DNA of 7,769 nucleotides from an uncultured Eubacteriales bacterium (GTDB lineage: Bacteria; Bacillota_A; Clostridia; Lachnospirales; Lachnospiraceae), in assembly GCA_902803345.1 (NCBI GenBank), contig CADCPV010000483.1, positions 1 through 7,769 on the forward strand. The letters run 5' to 3'. The translations under genes and the position numbers were made by a program. Below the pieces are notes generated by a model. It was not told the DNA's origin. It made no database searches and saw only the letters and a program-made list of their open reading frames with translations. The stretch's first letter is position 1. The number at the start of each line of letters is the position of its first letter. Below, piece after piece: positions 1 through 5,603 of this stretch.

Positions 1-100
1 CACTGATAAAAGATGAGGCCTGACATCCGCCATGCGATATAGGAATCCCGTATTATGTCATGTAGGTTCAAAATAGCGGGAATATCGAACACCCCAGGAC
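1..100 (-). ncRNA. ssrS: 6S RNA-like non-coding RNA, 5' half only (runs off the window)
   Basis: 6S RNA binds the housekeeping RNA polymerase holoenzyme by mimicking an open promoter and serves as template for short product RNAs (pRNAs). The predicted transcript starts near position 100, about 7 nt after a near-perfect promoter. No reading frame with a ribosome site is visible. Its 5' end, CCUGGGGUGUUCG, resembles the E. coli 6S 5' end (CUGAGAUGUUCG, from memory). Nucleotides about 25-38, CUAUUUUGAACCUA, resemble the Bacillus subtilis 6S-1 pRNA template segment CUAGUUUUGACCGAAC (from memory) and sit at the same distance from the 5' end. Positions 85-90 with 35-40 (CGATAT/ATATCG) and 80-84 with 49-53 (TCCCG/CGGGA) can pair, placing the putative pRNA template in the loop. 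The 3' half, which should close the long rod, lies outside the window, so identity rests on partial sequence. Alternatives are an unrelated small RNA or a long leader of the next gene. Confidence 0.68.
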
Positions 101-106
101 AGATGT

Positions 107-135
107 ATTATAACAAAATATTTTCCAATTATCAA
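107..135 (-). promoter_or_regulatory. Sigma-A promoter of the 6S-like RNA, overlapping the rluD stop codon
   Basis: Read on the minus strand, the -35 box is TTGATA (130-135, one mismatch to consensus). A 17-bp spacer (113-129) follows, then a perfect -10 box TATAAT (107-112). The spacer ends in TGT, which adds an extended -10 element (TGnTATAAT). Initiation is expected at a purine near position 100. The rluD stop codon (132-134) lies inside the -35 box. No terminator is visible between rluD and this promoter, so the downstream RNA could also receive read-through from the upstream operon. Confidence 0.88.
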
Positions 136-1067
136 CGATTTCTGAGAGAATTCAGGATTTTTTCATAATACGGCGGGTCCGGAACCGTAAATTCCATGGT
201 TTCGCCGCTCGACGGATGTACGAATCCCAGAAGATACGCGTGCAGGCACTGCCCTTCGGTCTGAAAACGGGACTTTCCGCTGCCGTAAACCGTATCCCCC
301 AAAAGCGGATGATGGATTTCGGCCATATGAACCCGGATCTGGTGTGTGCGGCCGGTCTCCAGGCGGCATTCAATCGAGGTATAATCCCCGAAACGCTCCA
401 GCACTCTGTAATGCGTCACCGCGTTTTTACCGTTTTTCGGGTCAACGCCCATTTTTTTCCGGTCTTTTTGATCGCGGCCGATCGGAAGGTCGATCGTTCC
501 TTCATCATCCTTCAGGTTACCCGTGACAATCGCATGGTAGCGCCGCGAAATCGAATGCGCCGCAAGCTGTTCCGAGATCAGAAGGTGCGCCTTATCATTT
601 TTGCAGGCAATTACGATGCCTGTCGTGTCCCGGTCGATCCGGTGCACAATTCCCGGACGAAGCACCCCGTTGATTCCGGAAAGATCGCTGCAGTGGAAAA
701 GCAGTGCGTTCACGAGCGTACCGGAAAAATGCCCCGGCGCCGGATGCACCACCATCCCCTTCGGTTTGTTGACGAGGATCACATCGTCGTCTTCGTAGAC
801 AATGTCCAGCGGAATATCCTCGGGAAGGATCTTCAGGGCCTCCGGTTCCGGGAATTCCACTTTAATCCGGTCGTCCTCCCTGAGAAGATACGAAGGCTTC
901 GCGGGAAGCCCGTTGACCAGGACCTTTTCCTCTTTGATCAGCTTCTGGAAAAAGGAACGGCTCCGGTCCGAAAAGGTTTCCGAAAGGTACAGATCCAGCC
1001 GGAAATCCTGGTCCGCGCTGTCCGCAGTCAGGTATTCTTTTACGGGTCCCTGTGCCGGCTCAGGCAT
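132..1067 (-). CDS. rluD: RluA/RluD-family 23S rRNA pseudouridine synthase
   Basis: This enzyme isomerises specific uridines in large-subunit rRNA to pseudouridine in the cytoplasm. The 311-residue protein has the usual family length. An N-terminal S4 RNA-binding domain (about residues 21-80, with RSRSFFQKLI and VLVNG) precedes the catalytic domain. The catalytic motif HRIDRDTTG is at 142-150, with the nucleophile Asp145. Further family signatures are VNKPKGMVVHPA (99-110), RRYHAIVTG (175-183) and the ETGRTHQIRVH strand (237-247). The ATG lies inside the end of lspA (8-bp overlap, ATGCCTGA), with a modest GGAG site 6 nt upstream, so translation is probably coupled to lspA. The lspA-rluD pairing is common in Gram-positive bacteria. 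The exact uridine targets cannot be read from the sequence; RluD is the customary name for this neighbour of lspA, and the broader RluA family remains the safe call. Confidence 0.95.
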   Translation of the reverse strand: MPEPAQGPVKEYLTADSADQDFRLDLYLSETFSDRSRSFFQKLIKEEKVLVNGLPAKPSYLLREDDRIKVEFPEPEALKILPEDIPLDIVYEDDDVILVNKPKGMVVHPAPGHFSGTLVNALLFHCSDLSGINGVLRPGIVHRIDRDTTGIVIACKNDKAHLLISEQLAAHSISRRYHAIVTGNLKDDEGTIDLPIGRDQKDRKKMGVDPKNGKNAVTHYRVLERFGDYTSIECRLETGRTHQIRVHMAEIHHPLLGDTVYGSGKSRFQTEGQCLHAYLLGFVHPSSGETMEFTVPDPPYYEKILNSLRNR

Positions 1068-1686
1068 TGTTTTCTCCGTCTTCCGGGTCCGGTTCTTCGG
1101 CAGGATTCTCCGGGTCGGCCGGCTGTTCTTCCGCTTCTTCCGCCTTCTCTTCTTCTTTCTTCATGCTTTCCTCTGCTTTTTTCTTTTTCAGGCCGTAAAC
1201 CCTGGAAAACTCTTCATCCTTATAGACAAAAACCAGCAGAATGAACAATGTAATGGAACTCAGCGTAACAAAAGAGTCCGCGACATTGAAAATCGGGAAA
1301 TTAATCAGCTTCACATACAGGAAATCCACGACATACTTCGTAGTTGCGCGGTCGATGAGATTTCCGACAGCGCCGCCTGTCATCATGATCAGCACGATAA
1401 ACATCGGCAGAAAACGCTTATTCAGCGGCGTCTTTATGAGAAGATACAGCACAATCAGCAGAATTACACCCGTCATAATGTAGAAAAACACCTGCTGGTT
1501 CTGCAGAAGGCCGAAAGCCATCCCGTAATTCTCAAGATACTGCAGTTCAAAGACACCGGGCCAGAGTTCAATCGCCGGCTTCCCCTGAAGGTTCTGTACC
1601 GCCCAGATTTTGGAGAGCCGGTCCAGAAAAACAAGAAGCGCGGTCCCGACCGCGAATATACTGTATTTTGCCGCTTTTTCTTTCAT
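1060..1686 (-). CDS. lspA: Lipoprotein signal peptidase (signal peptidase II) with acidic C-terminal tail
   Basis: LspA is a membrane aspartyl protease that removes signal peptides from diacylglyceryl-modified prolipoproteins just before the lipidated cysteine. From the ATG at 1686 the protein has 208 residues. Four hydrophobic segments lie at about 8-27, 65-84, 92-110 and 139-156. The catalytic aspartates are visible as GNLIDR (Asp112) and FNVADS (Asp137); LDRLSK (Asp22) and ENYGMAFG (52-59) are also family motifs. Normal LspA proteins end at about 150-170 residues. Here about 50 more residues follow: a lysine patch (KKKK at 167-170) and then a Glu/Pro/Asp-rich stretch, predicted cytosolic and probably disordered. 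The ATG start is preferred over an in-frame TTG at 1722 because AGGAG lies just before it and the family N-terminus begins there. The stop overlaps rluD by 8 bp. The dacA-type lipoprotein in this window is a plausible substrate. Confidence 0.96.
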   Translation of the reverse strand: MKEKAAKYSIFAVGTALLVFLDRLSKIWAVQNLQGKPAIELWPGVFELQYLENYGMAFGLLQNQQVFFYIMTGVILLIVLYLLIKTPLNKRFLPMFIVLIMMTGGAVGNLIDRATTKYVVDFLYVKLINFPIFNVADSFVTLSSITLFILLVFVYKDEEFSRVYGLKKKKAEESMKKEEEKAEEAEEQPADPENPAEEPDPEDGENNA

Positions 1687-1690
1687 AATG

Positions 1691-1695
1691 CTCCT
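1691..1695 (-). promoter_or_regulatory. Ribosome binding site fixing the lspA start
   Basis: AGGAG on the minus strand, 4 nt before the ATG at 1686. It supports this start over the upstream TTG of the same frame, which has no comparable site and would add a polar extension before the first membrane segment. Confidence 0.75.
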
Positions 1696-1731
1696 GTAAA
1701 ACTGCCTGTCGGCTCGAAACAAAGAAAGCCG

Positions 1732-1785
1732 CAGACAGATTCAAAAGGGGAGTGGAATACTTTCCGCTCCCCGAAATACTGTCTG
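1732..1785 (-). promoter_or_regulatory. Extended inverted repeat enclosing the terminator-like hairpin between sepF and lspA
   Basis: On the minus strand CAGACAG (1779-1785) can pair perfectly with CTGTCTG (1732-1738). A short AUU/AAU section and the inner GGGGAG/CTCCCC hairpin lie inside. The same CTGTCTG segment can instead join a downstream hairpin in which CGGCT (1727-1731) pairs with AGCCG (1710-1714), flanked by CTGT/ACAG (1735-1738 with 1706-1709). The two structures share bases and exclude each other. This resembles leader or attenuator architecture ahead of lspA, but no known riboswitch consensus was recognised and the function is unproven. Confidence 0.45.
1743..1772 (-). terminator. 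Rho-independent terminator-like hairpin after sepF
   Basis: The minus strand reads GGGGAG, one mismatch, GGAA, loop AGTA, TTCC, mismatch, CTCCCC, then TTTT (1743-1746). That is a 6+4 bp stem with a 4-nt loop and a short U tract. It lies 58 nt after the sepF stop and 56 nt before the lspA start. The U run is short and interrupted by G, so termination may be partial, reducing rather than blocking transcription of lspA-rluD. Confidence 0.6.
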
Positions 1786-1796
1786 AAGTTCAGGAA

Positions 1797-1821
1797 GGAC
1801 CGGCGCCGGATCTGCCGGTCC
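1797..1821 (-). repeat. GC-rich hairpin just after the sepF stop
   Basis: Minus-strand GGACCGGC (1814-1821) pairs with GCCGGTCC (1797-1804) over 8 bp around a 9-nt loop. An alternative stem, GCCGGA with TCCGGC, uses overlapping bases. There is no U tract, so it is not a stand-alone terminator. It could stabilise the 3' end of the sepF message or pause polymerase before the next hairpin. Confidence 0.5.
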
Positions 1822-1829
1822 GGCTGTTA

Positions 1830-2456
1830 TCAGAGGCTGCCCGACAGAGCGGACAGATCAACCATATCACCCATCAGCTCGTCGAAATCACCGGATAGGT
1901 TCATGTTCTGCGGAACCACAATGAAAATCTTCTTGCTGATTTTCTGGAGGTTTCCGCCGACCGTATAGCAGGCGCCTGAAGCAAAGTCGATAATCCGCTG
2001 CGCTGCGGACATATCGATGCCCTCGAGGTTCAGTACGACCGCTTTCCGCTCTAAAAGAAGCTCTGCGATCGTATTCGCATCGTCAAAGCTCTTGGGCATG
2101 ATCATACAGACCTCCGGGCCAGCGCCTGCGGCACGGTTCATGCCGACCACGTTCTGGCGCTGCTGACTGTAGGAGGAAGAGCTCCCGGCATAGGAACTCT
2201 GTGTATAGGTTGCTTTCTTCGGCGCAGGTTTCTGCGGAGCCGTGACCTTTTCCTCGAAGTCGTCATAGTCATCCAGATCGTCGTCGTCAAGATCGCGCGC
2301 ACGCTCCTTTACCCGGGTTTTCTTCTGCTTCTCGGGTTTCTTTTTGGGCAGGATTTCTTCGTCATCCTCATAGTCGTCGTAATCGTCGTAGTCATCGTAT
2401 TCGTCTTCTTCGTTGACCATCTTCATCTTTTTCAAAAAGTTATCAACAACACCCAT
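1830..2456 (-). CDS. sepF: Cell division protein SepF
   Basis: SepF binds the FtsZ C-terminal tail and anchors the Z-ring to the membrane through an N-terminal amphipathic helix. The 208-residue protein begins MGVVDNFLKKMKMV, an expected membrane-anchor helix. A very acidic linker follows (16-34 and 55-69, Asp/Tyr repeats), then a basic patch (KKKPEKQKK, 38-46) and a Ser/Tyr/Gln-rich stretch (84-101). The conserved SepF domain occupies about residues 114-187, with MIMPKSFDDA, VVLNLEG, RIIDFASGACYTVGG and KIFIVVP. The ATG at 2456 is chosen over an in-frame alternative start at 2540 because it has AGGAG 8 nt upstream and the family-typical MG...DNFLKKM N-terminus; the longer form would overlap yggS heavily. 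Only 1 nt separates it from the yggS stop, which suggests coupling. The length is somewhat above the family's usual 150-ish residues because of the linker. Confidence 0.96.
   Translation of the reverse strand: MGVVDNFLKKMKMVNEEDEYDDYDDYDDYEDDEEILPKKKPEKQKKTRVKERARDLDDDDLDDYDDFEEKVTAPQKPAPKKATYTQSSYAGSSSSYSQQRQNVVGMNRAAGAGPEVCMIMPKSFDDANTIAELLLERKAVVLNLEGIDMSAAQRIIDFASGACYTVGGNLQKISKKIFIVVPQNMNLSGDFDELMGDMVDLSALSGSL
2370..2399 (-). repeat. In-frame Asp/Tyr triplet repeat in sepF
   Basis: Nearly identical 9-nt units encode Tyr-Asp-Asp three times plus a further Tyr (residues 20-29). Synonymous differences are few (GAC/GAT, TAC/TAT). Such a tract could expand or contract by slippage in 9-nt steps without breaking the frame, changing only the length of the acidic linker behind the membrane anchor. 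Confidence 0.7.
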
Positions 2457-2457
2457 T

Positions 2458-3153
2458 TTATGCTCTCCTGTAATTTCTTTCGCCGAAAATCGCGGTCCCG
2501 ACACGTACAATTGTCGCGCCTTCCTCGACTGCAGTTTCAAAATCGCCGGTCATCCCCATGGACAACACATTCATATCTATATTATCCGCGTTTTTACTTC
2601 TGATGTCAACTGCTAATTGATACATTTTTCGGAAAATCGGCCGGTTTTTTTCCGGATCGTCAACAAAGGGGGCAACGCACATCAGTCCCCGGAGCCGGAT
2701 GCCCGGAAGCGCGGAGATTTCCTCAGCCGCATTCGCCGCCTCGGAGAAGTCATAGCCGAACTTGCTTTCCTCATTGCCGCCGTTGACTTCAAGAAGGATT
2801 TCCGTGACGATTCCGCGCTTCACGGATTCCTTTGAAATCTCCTCTGCCAGCCGGAAGGAATCCACGGAGTGAATCATCACGGCGCGTCCGACGGTTTTTG
2901 AGACTTTATTCCGCTGCAGGTGCCCGATCATGTGGAAACGAGCCTCCGGAAGAAGATCCGCTTTTTCCGCTAATTCCTGCACATAGTTCTCACCGAAATC
3001 CAGCTGTCCCGCTGAAAGCAGCTCTTCAATATCCGACACCGGCTTCGTCTTACTGACTGCAAGGAGCGTCACCGAATCCGCCGGCCTTCCTGCGCGCGCA
3101 CAGGCTTCTTCTATTCTTTTTCTGACCGAAAGAAGATTCTCCGAAACCGACAT
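2458..3153 (-). CDS. yggS: YggS/PLPBP-family pyridoxal phosphate homeostasis protein
   Basis: This cytosolic single-domain TIM-barrel protein binds pyridoxal 5'-phosphate and helps keep vitamin B6 and amino-acid pools balanced; no enzymatic reaction is firmly established. The 231-residue length is normal. LLAVSKTKP carries the PLP-binding Lys35. Other conserved segments are FGENYVQE (53-60), [16 protein letters not shown] and the C-terminal [28 protein letters not shown] phosphate-binding region. A GGAGGA site precedes the ATG by 4 nt. The gene starts 22 nt after the HlyD-like gene and ends 1 nt before sepF. The yggS-sepF pairing is widespread in Gram-positive bacteria, and the tight spacing here suggests one message. 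I see no defect in the key residues. Confidence 0.96.
   Translation of the reverse strand: [231 protein letters not shown]
2465..2469 (-). promoter_or_regulatory. Ribosome binding site fixing the sepF start
   Basis: AGGAG on the minus strand, 8 nt before the ATG at 2456 and inside the last codons of yggS. It decides the start of sepF against the longer in-frame reading from 2540. Confidence 0.8.
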
Positions 3154-3175
3154 CTGTTCCTCCGATTATATGATG

Positions 3176-4597
3176 TCATTCGTATATAAAGTCATTCTCT
3201 CCGACCGCGCTTCCGTCAAGAAGGATCCGATCGTAGGCCTGAAGCCCGTAGCGCATATCGGATTTGATTACGGTATACGCCGTGTCCAGGGAGTTCGCAA
3301 TCCGAAGAATCGGCTTGAAAATGCAGTAGCCCTGGTTGATCTGGTAAACGCCCTCCACGCTTGTCGTCACGCCGAGCGTGCTCCGGGACTGATGCCCTGT
3401 CTCTTCCATGTTGATGATCGTCATTCCGGCCTGAAGTTCCGAACTGAAGACATAGGCCGTATTTTCATCGCCGATAATAAAGGAATCTTCACCTTCATTC
3501 CTGAGGTATACCGTCGCAGGGACAAACTCGGCACCCGATTCGGTCTCCACCAAAAGGCCGTTCTGGTTCGTATTGCCGCCGGTCGTGATATAGGCACGGT
3601 CCACGACGAAAAAGTTCTTCCGCACAATTGCCGTTTCCGGAATCTTGAAGCCCGTGATCTCCGTATCCAGGATCTGGAAATCCAGGAAGCGCGAACTCAG
3701 GTAATTACCGCCGTATTTCTGGAATTCCAGCACACCGGCGGACTTGCGGTCCTGAAGTTCCCGTATCGAGAATGCGCCGCGAAGCTCCGTCCCGTCCGAC
3801 AGGCGAATGCTGAGGTTCTTCCGGTTCTGCAGCCGGTCAATGTCCGTTTCGGACAGAAGAAATACGATGGTGAATTTGTTGTCTGATGCAAGTTTATAGA
3901 CGAAATCGCCTGTTTTTACCGTTTCTCCGGAAGTATGGAGCCGGTAGCCCGTATAGTTCTCGGGATCAAAGTCCGAAGCCCGAAGATCCTGAACCGTCTT
4001 TCCTTCATAGCCGTCTTCCCACAAAAGGAAAAACCCGCTCTCCGATGTCCGCTGTTCCGTATAACTGCCTTCCGGAAGGATGTTCTCTACACTCTTCTGC
4101 CCTTTCTCTAAGAGCCGGTTCAGAACCGCCGCCCGGACTGAAGTCTGGACAAAAAGCGCAGATTCGAAGTTCACCGGATCATACTGCGAATCGGCATCCG
4201 TAATGGCCTCCCGGATCCGCCGAAGGCTGTCCCGATCCAGCACATCCTTTCCGCTGTACAGAAGGTGCAGCCGTTCCTCGAGGCCGCCGTTTTCATCTGT
4301 CGTCAGCACAAGGGTTCCGGCTTTTAAGCGGTCTCCGCCCGACGCATAATAGCTCAGGTATCCGCTGCCTTCGGAACCCACGCAGATTTCATCGCGAAGG
4401 ATCATCCCATGGAAAGTGCCGGCCGCCCGGTCGGAATCCGCAGCCCCGATATTATAGGCCTGGTTCCGATCCCGGACAAGGAAAAGAATCCCCTGCACCA
4501 CGAGGTACACGAGAATCAGCCCGAATACAATCCCGACGAAGGTAACCGGGAGGCGTTTCGGATGCCGGATGATTTTTTCCTTCTCTTCCTGTGCCAT
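3176..4597 (-). CDS. Single-pass HlyD-like (membrane fusion protein type) envelope protein
   Basis: The 473-residue protein has a short basic cytosolic N-terminus (KEKIIRHPKRLP), one membrane segment at about 17-41 and a large extracytoplasmic remainder. Residues about 61-100 (GTFHGMILRDE, GSGYLSYYASGGDRLKAGTLV) and about 218-236 (YRLHTSGETVKTGDFVYKL) look like two halves of a biotinyl-lipoyl/barrel-sandwich fold. They are separated by a helical stretch (about 104-170). Beta-rich HlyD-type segments follow, with IPETAIV at 319-325 and a C-terminal LQAYDRILLDG. This matches the HlyD/RND-adaptor-like proteins next to yggS-sepF in Clostridia. Such adaptors normally serve an export pump, but no ABC transporter, permease or outer-membrane partner lies in this window. 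A role linked to division or envelope assembly is inference from neighbourhood only. AAAGGA lies a few nt before the ATG; the gene follows the carboxypeptidase by 22 nt. Confidence 0.8.
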   Translation of the reverse strand: MAQEEKEKIIRHPKRLPVTFVGIVFGLILVYLVVQGILFLVRDRNQAYNIGAADSDRAAGTFHGMILRDEICVGSEGSGYLSYYASGGDRLKAGTLVLTTDENGGLEERLHLLYSGKDVLDRDSLRRIREAITDADSQYDPVNFESALFVQTSVRAAVLNRLLEKGQKSVENILPEGSYTEQRTSESGFFLLWEDGYEGKTVQDLRASDFDPENYTGYRLHTSGETVKTGDFVYKLASDNKFTIVFLLSETDIDRLQNRKNLSIRLSDGTELRGAFSIRELQDRKSAGVLEFQKYGGNYLSSRFLDFQILDTEITGFKIPETAIVRKNFFVVDRAYITTGGNTNQNGLLVETESGAEFVPATVYLRNEGEDSFIIGDENTAYVFSSELQAGMTIINMEETGHQSRSTLGVTTSVEGVYQINQGYCIFKPILRIANSLDTAYTVIKSDMRYGLQAYDRILLDGSAVGENDFIYE

Positions 4598-4619
4598 GGG
4601 ATCCTTTCTTCAGCAGAAT

Positions 4620-5603
4620 TTACGGTGCTTCCGTGCCCGGAATTTCAGAGAGCAGTTTAACGGTCTGCTCATAAAGCGCGTCATGCGACTCGGCTTTTGC
4701 AATGACGGCAATGTAGTCCGATCCGTCCTGCGCGTGCACGGCGATCACGAGGCAGCGGCCCGCAGAAACCGTGTAGCCGGTCTTGGCCGCAAGGAGCGTC
4801 AGTCCCTTCGGGAGCTCCGTATAGCCAAGAGAAATCGAGTTTGCCGAACGCCAGGATTTAACTTCATAGGATCCGTCCGGTTTCTTCGCCGCACCTGTCG
4901 CGTCCTTTGCGGAAGCAAATTCGGTGAGTTCGCGGTGCTGAAGGAACTGCCGCATCAGAAGGTACAGGTCATAAACCGTCGTATAGTGGTTTTTATCGTG
5001 CAGGCCGTGTGCATTCACATAATGCGTATTCAGCATGCCGAGTTCCTTCGCCCGCTCATTCATCATCTGGACGAAGCCCTCAATGCTGCCGCCGATGTGA
5101 TACGCCAGGATATTTGCGGCGTCATTTCCGGAAGGAATCAGGAGCCCCGCAAGAAGATCCGATACGCTGTAACTGTCCCCGGGCGAAAGACCCGCAAGGG
5201 AACTGCCCTCCTTCAGGCCTGCAACCATCTCCTCTGTCACGGTGACCATTTCCGAAAGATCCGGACAGTTCTCGACAGTGAGAAGCGCCGTCATTGTCTT
5301 GGTCATGCTCGCGGGATAAATGCGCCCGGAAGCGTTTTTCGCGTACAGCACTTCTTTCGTAGTCTCGTTAAAAAGGCCTGCGAACTGCGCGGCGATCAGG
5401 GTTTCGTCATAGTCCGCATCCGGATCAATCACGCAGAGATCTTCGGTAAAGGCAGGAAGCCTGTCCTCCGCCGAAAGATCGTCCGTGATCTTCTGCAGGA
5501 TTTCCCGCTCATAGTCCGATCCGGGCTGATCGGTTCTGCATCCCGAAAGCATGAGAAACGCCGCAAGGAGCAGGAATAAAAATGTCCGTGCGTACGTTCT
5601 CAT
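4620..5603 (-). CDS. D-alanyl-D-alanine carboxypeptidase-like lipoprotein (peptidase S11, low-molecular-weight PBP)
   Basis: S11 carboxypeptidases remove the terminal D-Ala from peptidoglycan pentapeptides outside the cell membrane, limiting cross-linking. The 327-residue protein shows the three penicillin-binding motifs: SMTK (99-102, nucleophile Ser99), SGN (158-160) and KTG (274-276). The N-terminus MRTYARTFLFLLLAAFLMLSGC is a lipoprotein signal peptide with lipobox LSGC, lipidated at Cys22. This differs from classical DacA/PBP5, which is anchored by a C-terminal amphipathic helix after a beta-rich second domain. Here the chain stops soon after the catalytic domain, so that second domain is absent. 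A longer reading of the frame begins at 5849, but that part overlies rodA and lacks a signal peptide. The ATG at 5603 shares its first base with the rodA stop (TGATG), and GAGGG lies upstream, so translation is probably coupled to rodA. Substrate is inferred from the family. Confidence 0.92.
   Translation of the reverse strand: MRTYARTFLFLLLAAFLMLSGCRTDQPGSDYEREILQKITDDLSAEDRLPAFTEDLCVIDPDADYDETLIAAQFAGLFNETTKEVLYAKNASGRIYPASMTKTMTALLTVENCPDLSEMVTVTEEMVAGLKEGSSLAGLSPGDSYSVSDLLAGLLIPSGNDAANILAYHIGGSIEGFVQMMNERAKELGMLNTHYVNAHGLHDKNHYTTVYDLYLLMRQFLQHRELTEFASAKDATGAAKKPDGSYEVKSWRSANSISLGYTELPKGLTLLAAKTGYTVSAGRCLVIAVHAQDGSDYIAVIAKAESHDALYEQTVKLLSEIPGTEAP

Noticed and set aside
1..33. Possible start of a downstream coding gene (ATG at 33 or 26, minus strand, open to the edge)
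   Set aside because: No ribosome site precedes either ATG and the few residues visible match no expected gene; the non-coding RNA explanation fits better.
60..106. PyrR-type attenuator leader, since pyrR follows rluD in some Firmicutes
   Set aside because: The transcript lacks the PyrR-binding consensus (AGUCCAGAGAGGCU-like) and no pyr gene is in view.
637..642. RluD catalytic motif reads HRIDRDTTG rather than the textbook HRLDxDTSG
   Set aside because: Ile for Leu and Thr for Ser are ordinary variants in this family and the nucleophilic Asp is present.
216..1244. Long plus-strand open frame of 342 codons opposite rluD and lspA
   Set aside because: It has no recognisable protein motif or ribosome site and lies exactly opposite two well-supported genes; it is a by-product of codon bias on the other strand.
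1687..1742. Promoter for lspA after the terminator-like hairpin (TTGAAT or TTGTTT as -35)
   Set aside because: The boxes found at 17-bp spacing (TGTTTC, TTACAG) are poor -10 matches, and the second falls on the ribosome site.
802..1968. Long plus-strand open frame opposite rluD, lspA and sepF
   Set aside because: The translation is Arg/Ser-rich and motif-free and spans three genes and a structured gap on the other strand.
3165..3170. TATAAT-like sequence before yggS on the minus strand
   Set aside because: There is no -35 box at 16-18 bp, and a transcript starting from it would begin within the yggS ribosome site.
4569..5579. Plus-strand open frame of 336 codons opposite the carboxypeptidase gene
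   Set aside because: Motif-free antisense frame; the minus strand carries all three penicillin-binding motifs.
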